From positions 1 through 64,000 of IMG/VR virus record IMGVR_UViG_3300014838_000015: a stretch of DNA of 64,000 nucleotides. One strand, given 5' to 3'. Source of the stretch: a virus. This document shows, piece after piece, positions 40,910-49,199 of this stretch. Made by a program: the position numbers and the translations under genes. The notes beneath the pieces were generated by a model that did no database searches, had not been told where the DNA came from, and was given only the letters and a program-made list of their open reading frames with translations. The number at the start of each line of letters is the position of its first letter. The stretch's first letter is position 1.

Positions 40910-40915
40910 ATTCTA
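40910..40915 (-). promoter_or_regulatory. TAGAAT box 7 nt before nuclease ATG 40902
   Basis: GTATAGAAT, then CTGATTG, then ATG. Leaderless-type arrangement for a homing endonuclease gene. Confidence 0.45.
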
Positions 40916-40951
40916 TACATTGTTCAACAATCTTACGCTAAATGCACGTTT

Positions 40952-41134
40952 CTATTTCGCTCGTACAACGTTTGGCCTCGTCGGCGCCTCCAACGCAGCA
41001 ACGTACTCACTAATCAACTCGTGTAGTCTGATCGACTCCCTGGTCCTGTTGATCCTAACGCCGCAGAACACACACCTATCGTTGTCAACGGAATCCCTCC
41101 ATTCCAGGAGAGCGTTGAGAAGTTCCTTGTCCAT
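40952..41134 (-). CDS. Small protein with CxxC motif (60 aa)
   Basis: ATG at 41134 with AAAGG about 9 nt upstream. The helical N-terminus MDKELLNALLEWRDSVDNDR is followed by a single CVFCG knuckle and a second helix (RLHELISEYVAALEA). One CxxC suggests zinc binding through a dimer or a redox pair. It lies between virion gene 41242-41970 and a homing nuclease. Unknown function. Confidence 0.5.
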   Translation of the reverse strand: MDKELLNALLEWRDSVDNDRCVFCGVRINRTRESIRLHELISEYVAALEAPTRPNVVRAK

Positions 41135-41241
41135 GTTCGAACGCCTTTCTCCCCGCAGTGCGAAGTGAAGCCAACGTTCTTAACTATCGTTGAATGTAAT
41201 ATAAATGAATGTTACAACTATGAAACAATTTGTGCTAGAGC

Positions 41242-41970
41242 TCAGAGGTTCTGCTGAATGACGATGCCGATATCCTGTACGGAGCCGCTCTGAACGCCTG
41301 TCACCTTCATGTATGCCTTGATCACCGTCTTATCCGCCGTCGTCCCATACACCTGGAACGTTGCATTTGACATGCTCTTGACAGAGAGCGTGAACTGCAC
41401 TGACGAACCACCGAACGAGTTCTCAGTCGGAGATCGCGTCAGAACATACGTTGCTCGTTGGTTGCCATCAATGTTCTCTGGCGTCTGCTGCATGATCTGC
41501 ACAAACAGGTTTGGCACGTCGATCACAAACGTCTGATCGCGAAGTTCAACGTCTATAGACGTTTCATTCTGTATCGTCTGCTGCACTGTGATAGTAGCTG
41601 TCTGTTGCGTTTGGATTCCAAGGGTCACTAGACCATTGAGACCATCGACGTTCGCATCACCCGAAAGCGCAAGGTTCGGCATATAAAGCAGGTTTGGATT
41701 AGAAACGGAGATTAGCTTGTACTTCTGAGCGATCGCTTGGTTTGTTAGGGCTTCAAAGATCGGTGTATTTTTCTCCAACTTTTCGGCGCCGACCGTACGA
41801 CCATATTTGGTGATGACAGAATAATTGACTTCATCATCGCCTGCCGCCCATTTATGAACAGAAAAAGATCCATCGTTGCGTGCTAAAAACTGTCTGCCAA
41901 CGTCCGTGAGGACTGCATCAAGAATAATGTTGTTGGTTGAATTATCGAGAAATCCTATTTTACACGTAAT
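41242..41970 (-). CDS. Virion protein (GFLDN family) lacking a normal start codon
   Basis: The frame extends well upstream of its first TTG and reads ITCKIGFLDNSTNNIILDAV, then LTDVGRQFLARNDGSFSVHK and DDEVNY, closely parallel to the start of the gene at 51676-52671 (GILDNKSRVLDTILTLEGRR). The proteins should therefore begin near ITCK. There is no ATG, GTG or TTG there; an ATT at 41968-41970 occupies the expected Met position, and the in-frame codon 6 nt before it is the TAG stop of the GIY-YIG gene. The C-terminal half (IQQTPENIDGNQRATYVLTR) is beta-rich. Likely tail or neck protein. Initiation at ATT is my best guess. Confidence 0.75.
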   Translation of the reverse strand: MTCKIGFLDNSTNNIILDAVLTDVGRQFLARNDGSFSVHKWAAGDDEVNYSVITKYGRTVGAEKLEKNTPIFEALTNQAIAQKYKLISVSNPNLLYMPNLALSGDANVDGLNGLVTLGIQTQQTATITVQQTIQNETSIDVELRDQTFVIDVPNLFVQIMQQTPENIDGNQRATYVLTRSPTENSFGGSSVQFTLSVKSMSNATFQVYGTTADKTVIKAYMKVTGVQSGSVQDIGIVIQQNL

Positions 41971-41976
41971 TTCTTT

Positions 41977-42930
41977 CTACGGTAGATTACCGCCTTCACG
42001 AGAATACCTCCATACGTATCCAGCGCTTGTCTTTGTTAGGCCTGATGCAGCGTGAGAAATAGCACAACCTGTAACACCAACGAAATGTGCTGCCTTATTG
42101 ATTGAAGAGAACGTTCTCAACAAGTTTCCGTTCTTATCGAACATTTCAACCGGTTTAGATGAAATTTCAGACAAAACCTCCAATCTTTTTGCTAAAAGGT
42201 TTTCACGTCTGTTTGCTCGACCAAGAATTTCTTTCATTCCATTTTTCATCAAACCGTTTACAATTGCTCGCTTGTGTTCTTCCGTAAGTTTCCTTCCGGT
42301 GAGCTTCTTCCTTATCATTTCACGTTGTTCTTCAGGAATCACCTTGCCTTTCTGCGACGCAGATAACCTTTCAAGGTGTTGTTGAGAACGATTCTTCGAA
42401 TACTCGCTTTTCTTTGCTCGCGTTTGGTCAGAATCCTTGACACCGGTGTGAACAACGCTTTGTTTAACACGTGTTTCTTCTGACGCTTGCAAACCTAAGT
42501 GAGACTCACGCATTGCCCTTCTAGTTTCATCGCTTGGTATCCAACCAATTCTTGCTTTGCTGGCCCGTTTTTTCGATTCATCGTTCCACTTCAATCCTAA
42601 CGTTCCATCGCCGCCCTTCGTCATATTATAACCACTTTGAGGATGCTCAACAAAGTATGTCTTCAATTCAGCGATGAGCCTAACATCAGCGTCCTTCAAT
42701 GATTTAGAGTCTACGTGAGTTTCTAGAACGCTTCGTTCAAATGCATCAATACCGTACTTCCTTATCGCACGGTGAATTAAACACATTGATCTCTTTTTAA
42801 ACGCATCATTAATGTGACCGTTCCAACGCTCATCAATGGTCGTAGCAGTTATTCCCACATACCCCTTCCCATTCACACGGTTCCTGATGAGGTACACCTT
42901 TCCATCGATCGCTTTACCATCATCGATCAT
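41977..42930 (-). CDS. GIY-YIG homing endonuclease with NUMOD3 and NUMOD1 repeats
   Basis: Classic layout: GKVYLIRNRVNGKGYVGIT as GIY-YIG start, RWNGHINDAF, the catalytic Glu around IAELKTYFVEHPQ and YNMTKGGDG. Then at least four NUMOD3 units (WNDESKKRASKARIGW, SEETRVKQSVVHTG, SDQTRAKKSEYSKN, EEQREMIRKKLTGRKLTEEH) and a C-terminal NUMOD1 unit (PVEMFDKNGNLLRTFSSINK, ending GYVWRYSREG). It is inserted exactly between a virion gene and the 5' end of the GFLDN-family gene, which appears to have lost its start codon. ATG 42930 has no ribosome site but follows a TAGAAT box. Confidence 0.9.
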   Translation of the reverse strand: MIDDGKAIDGKVYLIRNRVNGKGYVGITATTIDERWNGHINDAFKKRSMCLIHRAIRKYGIDAFERSVLETHVDSKSLKDADVRLIAELKTYFVEHPQSGYNMTKGGDGTLGLKWNDESKKRASKARIGWIPSDETRRAMRESHLGLQASEETRVKQSVVHTGVKDSDQTRAKKSEYSKNRSQQHLERLSASQKGKVIPEEQREMIRKKLTGRKLTEEHKRAIVNGLMKNGMKEILGRANRRENLLAKRLEVLSEISSKPVEMFDKNGNLLRTFSSINKAAHFVGVTGCAISHAASGLTKTSAGYVWRYSREGGNLP

Positions 42931-42936
42931 CGTTAA

Positions 42937-42942
42937 ATTCTA
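42937..42942 (-). promoter_or_regulatory. TAGAAT box 6 nt before GIY-YIG ATG
   Basis: GTGTAGAAT, then TTAACG, then ATG, directly after the TGA of gene 42949-44907. This may once have served the virion gene now displaced downstream. Confidence 0.45.
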
Positions 42943-42948
42943 CACCGT

Positions 42949-44907
42949 TCACGCTGAACCGTTCTGAACGGCTTTGTTGTTCCTCTTTCTACCCAACTGC
43001 ACCTGCGTCGTTGCCAATGGTTGTGTACCAGCAGGTAGCTGATCGTCGATAGTAATATTGATCGTTGCCGCCTTACCGTTATCAACGTTGATGAATTGTA
43101 GCTGGTAGCTCCCGCCCTTCTGCTTCGTCGCCACGACCTGATCAACCTTGTTCTGATCATCATAAACGTAATAATATTCGGGATTGAAGTAAAGCTTCAC
43201 GTTCGTCGAGCTGGGACCGTTTGCCTTGATCGTGTTGACGAACAATTCACCGTCGAGGTACAGGTTCGGGTACTGTTTCGGGGCACCCAAGTGACTCACG
43301 TGCTTCTTGACGAGCACGTTCTTGAAAGCATCAAACCACACAACGTACTGCGCCGAGAGGCAACTGGAGAGCCCGTGTGCATCTACGCAAGACACGCTGT
43401 AAATAAAGCCACGTTCCTCCTTCGTCTGAGTAAGCCAATCAAAATCATCATCAACGTAGTATTGAGCAGGTGACGTAAGGTACTCAACCAGCGAAGGATC
43501 TGGTTGTTCGTTGTCAGGAAACTTAACGTCCGAATCATCGAAATTGTAGTTCTTCTGCAATGCAAACGGTTGTTTGACGCTTGAACGTCTGAACACCTGA
43601 AACTGCTTGATGTCCTGCTGCGACCACACCGGAAATGCCCACGTCACCGTAAGCTTGTTCGTCTCGTAGTTCCAAATAAAATCAACGTCGCCAGGAGGTG
43701 GAGGCGCATCGAGCTTCGTGGTGCTAACGTACACCTTGTTCGATGGTTTGCTGCTCACGAGGACCTTGATCGTTGCAACGTCACCGTTGCTATCATCGAT
43801 CGCTGGCATCGTCAACAATCCTATTGATCTGATAGTGTAGCAGTAGTTTGCGTGGAACTTCACAGCAAAATCTGCGGTCGTGGCGACGTTCGGACTGTCG
43901 ATGACAATCGGTGCCATCTTGATCGTGCTACCGTCCTGTAGAACCTCGTACTTATCAATAATGAACCCAACGATCTCTGTGCCATACTTCTCGTGGTGAA
44001 GCGCTGTTTTCTGTCTCTTCACGTCGATGTATGGTATGAACGTCTTATAATCGCTTTCGCACACCTGCGTTGAAAACTTGATCGACGATTGCTTCGCTGA
44101 TTTTGCATACCCGTGAATGTTCGATATTTCGTTTGCCAACGTTGCCGTTGGATCGAACGCAAGGTTGTTGGCCATATCCTCAAGCAACTTTGAATTCACC
44201 TGCGTATTGACAGCAACGTTCTTCAATCCCTCGAAGTAACCATTGACGAACCTTTTCTTCTTCGATTTTGGGTGCGTTGTAGGCGCAGAAGTTCTTCCAG
44301 CCGACGTTGGACTGTAAAATTGCGCGTTACCTGATTTGTCTGGTTGCGTTAAAGCGCGATAGACGAAGTGAGGTTTGATGCTGTTTGGTAGAGACGAGTT
44401 CAATCGTTGAGCAGAATGGTACGAACTTGCGTTGTCGTTGTGTTCGTTCTCGAGCGTTTGCATTGCCAACGTTCCGGACACGATGTTGAATGCTTTTGTT
44501 CCTATGTCGCCATCGTGAAAGCTGATGGCGACGAAGTTGTTTCCAGAAAAGAAATCTTCATCAACAACCTTATCGATGTTATCAAGTATCAACGAACCAT
44601 TTTGCATACCTGTTATTCGCGTTGAATTATTACGTTGAGCTAATGCACTAACGGTGTTGCCAACGTCTGCAATCTTGGGAGGCGAAAATTTGAAGTCTAC
44701 CTCCCGAGGAACACGCGTCATTGACCATTGAATGAAGCTCGAATCTATCAATGCACCAGGTCTAGAAAGCGCGCGAGCAGGAACACCTCCAGTATCATTG
44801 ATGCACTCATCAGGAGTAAAAAAATTGTACGCAAACGTTGCGGTAAAATTCCTCACCTGAGGAACGTCTACGGCATACACAAGTTTCGAAGGTTGAGAAA
44901 TTGTCAT
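42949..44907 (-). CDS. Virion protein with fibronectin-III-like domains (652 aa)
   Basis: Start ATG 44907 overlaps the stop of the 1431-residue gene. Early landmarks are FTATFAYNFFTPDECINDTG and ALSRPGALIDSSFIQW. The second half has an Fn3-like unit: DAPPPPGDVDFIWNYETNKL, TVTWAFPVWSQQDIKQFQVF, then YVDDDFDWLTQTKEERGFIY and YSVSCVDAHGLSS. Fn3 domains are common in tail and baseplate-distal proteins. It forms a coupled row with the two larger genes upstream. Baseplate or tail location is inference. Confidence 0.75.
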   Translation of the reverse strand: MTISQPSKLVYAVDVPQVRNFTATFAYNFFTPDECINDTGGVPARALSRPGALIDSSFIQWSMTRVPREVDFKFSPPKIADVGNTVSALAQRNNSTRITGMQNGSLILDNIDKVVDEDFFSGNNFVAISFHDGDIGTKAFNIVSGTLAMQTLENEHNDNASSYHSAQRLNSSLPNSIKPHFVYRALTQPDKSGNAQFYSPTSAGRTSAPTTHPKSKKKRFVNGYFEGLKNVAVNTQVNSKLLEDMANNLAFDPTATLANEISNIHGYAKSAKQSSIKFSTQVCESDYKTFIPYIDVKRQKTALHHEKYGTEIVGFIIDKYEVLQDGSTIKMAPIVIDSPNVATTADFAVKFHANYCYTIRSIGLLTMPAIDDSNGDVATIKVLVSSKPSNKVYVSTTKLDAPPPPGDVDFIWNYETNKLTVTWAFPVWSQQDIKQFQVFRRSSVKQPFALQKNYNFDDSDVKFPDNEQPDPSLVEYLTSPAQYYVDDDFDWLTQTKEERGFIYSVSCVDAHGLSSCLSAQYVVWFDAFKNVLVKKHVSHLGAPKQYPNLYLDGELFVNTIKANGPSSTNVKLYFNPEYYYVYDDQNKVDQVVATKQKGGSYQLQFINVDNGKAATINITIDDQLPAGTQPLATTQVQLGRKRNNKAVQNGSA

Positions 44908-47900
44908 GTGCCCTCATCAAACGTTTCAATTGTGATGAAGTATTTGTCGGCTGTTACATCGCCTTGATTCGTATCACGATCCCTATACTTCCACGAATTA
45001 ACGTTCGGAGATGATCTATTTTGAATGAATGATCTGCCTCCAGGCGTAATTTGATTCGTGCCAATTTGCGTTGTGCTCGACAACGCAACATCGTTTTCAG
45101 TTGCAGGAACTACATCGCCATTTTTAATCATCAAGTTAAGTGCTTGTCGACCAAACGGTGTTGCTGTCGTACGTGCAACATCAATGTCGAATGCTGTTGG
45201 ATCAACAACAACGTTGAAAATACGATCGAATTGCTTTGGATTGATGAGTTTTTGATTCACGGCTAAAGGACTGGATATCGTTGACATGGTGTTTGACAAG
45301 CTACTGATGGTGCGTAGTGTTTCTGCAACAACTGGAGCGTTTCTTGATGAGATTGTGCTAAGGTTGTTTCCAACATTTCCTGTGACGGTCACCTGTTGCA
45401 ACGTTTTTATCGGAACGTTTGCAGATTGTATGTTCTTCAATCTTGATGACAAAGAAACGTTACCCGCTATACCAGAAGGATTAGACAATTGAGATTGCGT
45501 TATTGATAACGGTGAAACACTACCTTGTAATATTGATGTTGCAGTCGGTCGAACGTTCGTTGTTGAAAACATAACACCGCCAGTTACGTTCGACTGACTT
45601 TGCGTAGACGTTGATTTTTGCTTCACAACGTCTGAAACGTGTTGCATGGAATGTTCAAGCAACGTTTTTACGAGCGTTTGATCGACCGGTTGCATTGAAT
45701 CTACCATGTCAAAATCAGATTCTGCAACGCTCAATCCTGTCATCAAATGAATGTACGCCTCAAGAAGTTGACTAACAATGTGATTATTTAAAATTGATGC
45801 CTTCTGATTCACAGTTAAAAATGAATATGAATCATCATCAAACGCAACTCTAGCATTTTTTATTCCATCAGCGCCAGCAACAACAGATGACGCATATTCT
45901 ATTCCATTCGTTATTGCAGTTGACGTGCTTATGTCTACGTTTTGACTAAAATTCAACGTTGGAATCGAATTCACGATGTCTGACAACGATGGTTTTTGAG
46001 GAATCGGTAACCATTGTGACGTAGAAACCTTCACGGGGAACCTCGACAACTCAAACATAAACTTCAATGGTTTGTAAACGATGTCGCTATTGATCATATC
46101 AACCTTATAAACACAAACATTTACTATGTCATTTCGTCTATTTTCAAATGATGCACGTCCTTGTTTTTGAATGTTAACTTTTTGCTTGATACGTTGCGTA
46201 AATCCTAAAGGAATTCCAACAGAAAGTATTCTCTTGTTCGTTCCTCTGTTTGATGCAAACTCATCCTGTCCAAGGTAACCAAGCACTGCATCATGTGTCG
46301 CTTGAGATATTTGAGACTCATCAAGTATTGTAATTTCTTCAAAGTTGTTTGCATCACTTGGACTGCTAGGTTGCTTCGTTCCCGACGTCTCGCTGGTTGC
46401 AGCTAGCAAATTCTGAACAGACGCAGCCAAAAGCATGATTTGTTGCTCAGAAAACAGCATCTGCATCATTTGATTATCGTTATTAAGAATGCCATAAATT
46501 TCTAACATTTTAGAATTAACGTCGGAAGAATTCAAGTAATTGCTAACACCGGCTAGCGATGCTTTGAGCGTTGATAACGTATTTGTAACAGTTAATACCA
46601 ATTGTTGAACTCTTGCATCTTCACCATTTACACGTTGCATAACTTCATTGATGGAATTTTTGTGATTTATTGAATTCGTTGAAATAATGTAATTCACGGT
46701 GCTAGACGTTATGTTTCCAACGCTTTTTGTAGTACCAACGATGCTTTGACTACCATATTTTGCAATCATTGAAATGATTAAATCAAACGCAACCATCATG
46801 ATGCTAGTGTCAATGTAACCGTTAAACAACGTATATGAACCCGTGATTGCGCCGCTATCAACGCGTAATTGTGATAAAATTTTACCCATCATCTGCATGA
46901 CCCACGTAACCAACTGCGATCTCTGTCTCAACGCAGTTTCAAATCCGTTAGCAGTCGTTGCAAACGTAATGCCCTGTCTCTCGTTCAACGTTAGCGATGA
47001 TTTTGACGTTGGTATTGTTGCTAGCAATGAATTTAATATAACGTCAACCAACGTATCCATCAACGGCGTGTTTTCAAAAGCAATTTCGTTAGAAACCATG
47101 GATGAAACGCTGGTGGCGACTTTGGCGTTCGACAATGGCGTTGTGATATTAGAAACATTTGACATGTTGTTAACATACGTAATATTTTCACCGTAACTTC
47201 TTGATATCAATGTCATTATGTACACAAATAACGACGATTTAAGATCGGGATAATAAAATGCATGATGAAACACTGCAGCCAATTTATCAGTTTTTAACAT
47301 CGCAGACGTTTCATTTGTTGAATCAAGAAGTTGATTACTCAACAACGTGATCAATTTGCCGGCTGTCATCAAATCCTGTTGAGAAACATTTGTTGACGTA
47401 CTAACATAATCTAATGGATTTGCCAATAAATTTAATTTATCTGTTATGATATTAAATGAATTAATTGAATTTTGAAGTGTAGTGACAAATGTATCAATGT
47501 TTTTTGTGTCAAACGACGTTCCATTCACTTGTAAAACTTGATCAAAGAAATAATCTCCGCCAGGAGACAATGTACCCGTATCGCCTTCAACGTACTTTGA
47601 TTCAAAAGTAAGAACGCCTGTGGCACCTGCAACCTGTTGACCAATCGATACTAGCGAATTTATTTGTTGCGTTGGAAAATCAGTAATATTGTTACCAAAA
47701 TTGCCAATGATGCTATCGAATATAGTTGAATTAGCAAACGTTGGAACAACTGTAAAGTTATAATATTTGTTTAACGTCTGTTGAACAGTTTTTAATGCTA
47801 ACCCATTTGAATACCTATATTCTGTAGATAAAAGGTGAGCTAGCGCAGCAATGCGCGCTTCTTGATCCTTAAATGGAACGTTTTGATACAACGAATTAAA

Positions 47901-49199
47901 CGCAGACGTTATTGCTTTCGTTGTGACTAAAACGCCGTCATACGGCGTACTAATAACCTCTGATAAAGGTGGAAGTTCTGGCAAATTAGATGATAAACTG
48001 AATCTTGAAGCATTTGGATTCAATATCGTCGTTGGATTTGAATCATTACGTTGGTACGATGGATCTACGTCAATGAATTGTAACGTGTGGTATCGTAAAG
48101 CATACGATAACTCAACTAACGTCTGTATCCAAATCTTGCTAGACGCATACACGTTCTGAACGTTATCTTTTGTATATCCTAAACTCGTCAGTGTATCAAC
48201 AAAATCATACGTTGGTGGATGATTTACAGCGATTGATGACGTGTTTCCAGATGAAGTTGGATTTACGTCTGATTGAATTTGTTGAGAATAATTTGCTGCA
48301 CCTAACGTACCAACCTGAGTTACATCAACGGTGTAAATATCGTGTCGTAAATCAAGCTGACTTTTTTGTGATTCAAGTATTCTAACAAGATTTAATAAAA
48401 ATGATGCATCATCCTGTAATGAAGAAAGAGCGATTGAAAAATTAGCTTGAGCCTTAGCAACATCGGCGCTAACGTTGGCATACGTAGCATTTAGCGTTTT
48501 CATCAAACTTTGAGAATTAAACGATCGCATATTTCGCATATAAAATTGAACGTCAAAAAACCTACCTGCGTCAGTCATATATGGATGAATGCCAGCGTTC
48601 TGTAACACATCAGTAAACTTTTGTCCGGAGTGTTGCTTATCATTGATGAACAATGGTTGAAAATTTGTGATCATAACAACTTCAGGACGTTCCTGAGAAA
48701 TACCTGTCAATTGTTCATATGGTTGAAATTTCGTAGTTGTTGTAATAAATGAAGAATTCTGTCTTAAATCATAATCTTTTCCACGCCATAATGAAAGATT
48801 ATATGTTGGTAAAATTTTTGCAATTGATACTATTGTAGCCGCTGTACGAGTGGGTGTAGTTGCTGCAGCCGCTGCCGCAGCAGCTTTTCCCGCAGCGGCA
48901 CCAGCTGCAGCTCCAGCGGCTGCCTGAGATGCAGATGTTGAAACAATCTTTGCCGTAGTACTCAGCGCTTGAGCTACTTCTTCTAAAGAAGAAGATGATG
49001 AAGTTTGCGTTACACTACCAATGGCTGTTTTAACAAGTGATAACGTAGTAGAAGCAGCTTGACTGGGTGATGTCTTTCCTAAAATTGTTGAACTTTGTGA
49101 TTGATTTGCAATTATTGCAAGAGGATTCGTTGTAGGTTGCAATGAAACGTTGCCGAGGTTCACAAACGAACCATTGTTTGCTAGCAACGAACTGATCAT
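44904..49199 (-). CDS. Giant virion protein of unknown function (1431 aa)
   Basis: The largest unspliced product in the window. Near residues 90-120 there is an Ala/Gly-rich helix (AAAGAAAGAAAGKAAAAAAA). Otherwise it is Ser/Asn/Thr-rich with many helices; examples are PYMTDAGRFFDVQFYMRNMR and LGYLGQDEFASNRGTNKRIL. No catalytic motif is visible. Its start overlaps the stop of 49196-51673 (ATGA), and its stop overlaps the next start, so three very large proteins are translated in a row. Baseplate, tail-spike or internal virion protein are all possible. Confidence 0.75.
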   Translation of the reverse strand: MISSLLANNGSFVNLGNVSLQPTTNPLAIIANQSQSSTILGKTSPSQAASTTLSLVKTAIGSVTQTSSSSSLEEVAQALSTTAKIVSTSASQAAAGAAAGAAAGKAAAAAAAATTPTRTAATIVSIAKILPTYNLSLWRGKDYDLRQNSSFITTTTKFQPYEQLTGISQERPEVVMITNFQPLFINDKQHSGQKFTDVLQNAGIHPYMTDAGRFFDVQFYMRNMRSFNSQSLMKTLNATYANVSADVAKAQANFSIALSSLQDDASFLLNLVRILESQKSQLDLRHDIYTVDVTQVGTLGAANYSQQIQSDVNPTSSGNTSSIAVNHPPTYDFVDTLTSLGYTKDNVQNVYASSKIWIQTLVELSYALRYHTLQFIDVDPSYQRNDSNPTTILNPNASRFSLSSNLPELPPLSEVISTPYDGVLVTTKAITSAFNSLYQNVPFKDQEARIAALAHLLSTEYRYSNGLALKTVQQTLNKYYNFTVVPTFANSTIFDSIIGNFGNNITDFPTQQINSLVSIGQQVAGATGVLTFESKYVEGDTGTLSPGGDYFFDQVLQVNGTSFDTKNIDTFVTTLQNSINSFNIITDKLNLLANPLDYVSTSTNVSQQDLMTAGKLITLLSNQLLDSTNETSAMLKTDKLAAVFHHAFYYPDLKSSLFVYIMTLISRSYGENITYVNNMSNVSNITTPLSNAKVATSVSSMVSNEIAFENTPLMDTLVDVILNSLLATIPTSKSSLTLNERQGITFATTANGFETALRQRSQLVTWVMQMMGKILSQLRVDSGAITGSYTLFNGYIDTSIMMVAFDLIISMIAKYGSQSIVGTTKSVGNITSSTVNYIISTNSINHKNSINEVMQRVNGEDARVQQLVLTVTNTLSTLKASLAGVSNYLNSSDVNSKMLEIYGILNNDNQMMQMLFSEQQIMLLAASVQNLLAATSETSGTKQPSSPSDANNFEEITILDESQISQATHDAVLGYLGQDEFASNRGTNKRILSVGIPLGFTQRIKQKVNIQKQGRASFENRRNDIVNVCVYKVDMINSDIVYKPLKFMFELSRFPVKVSTSQWLPIPQKPSLSDIVNSIPTLNFSQNVDISTSTAITNGIEYASSVVAGADGIKNARVAFDDDSYSFLTVNQKASILNNHIVSQLLEAYIHLMTGLSVAESDFDMVDSMQPVDQTLVKTLLEHSMQHVSDVVKQKSTSTQSQSNVTGGVMFSTTNVRPTATSILQGSVSPLSITQSQLSNPSGIAGNVSLSSRLKNIQSANVPIKTLQQVTVTGNVGNNLSTISSRNAPVVAETLRTISSLSNTMSTISSPLAVNQKLINPKQFDRIFNVVVDPTAFDIDVARTTATPFGRQALNLMIKNGDVVPATENDVALSSTTQIGTNQITPGGRSFIQNRSSPNVNSWKYRDRDTNQGDVTADKYFITIETFDEGT

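Noticed and set aside
41977-41979. Amber (TAG) recoding to join the GIY-YIG ORF with the virion ORF
   Set aside because: TAG is used as an ordinary stop elsewhere (e.g. 63010-63012, 19074-19076) and no suppressor tRNA is seen; kept only as one alternative in the finding.
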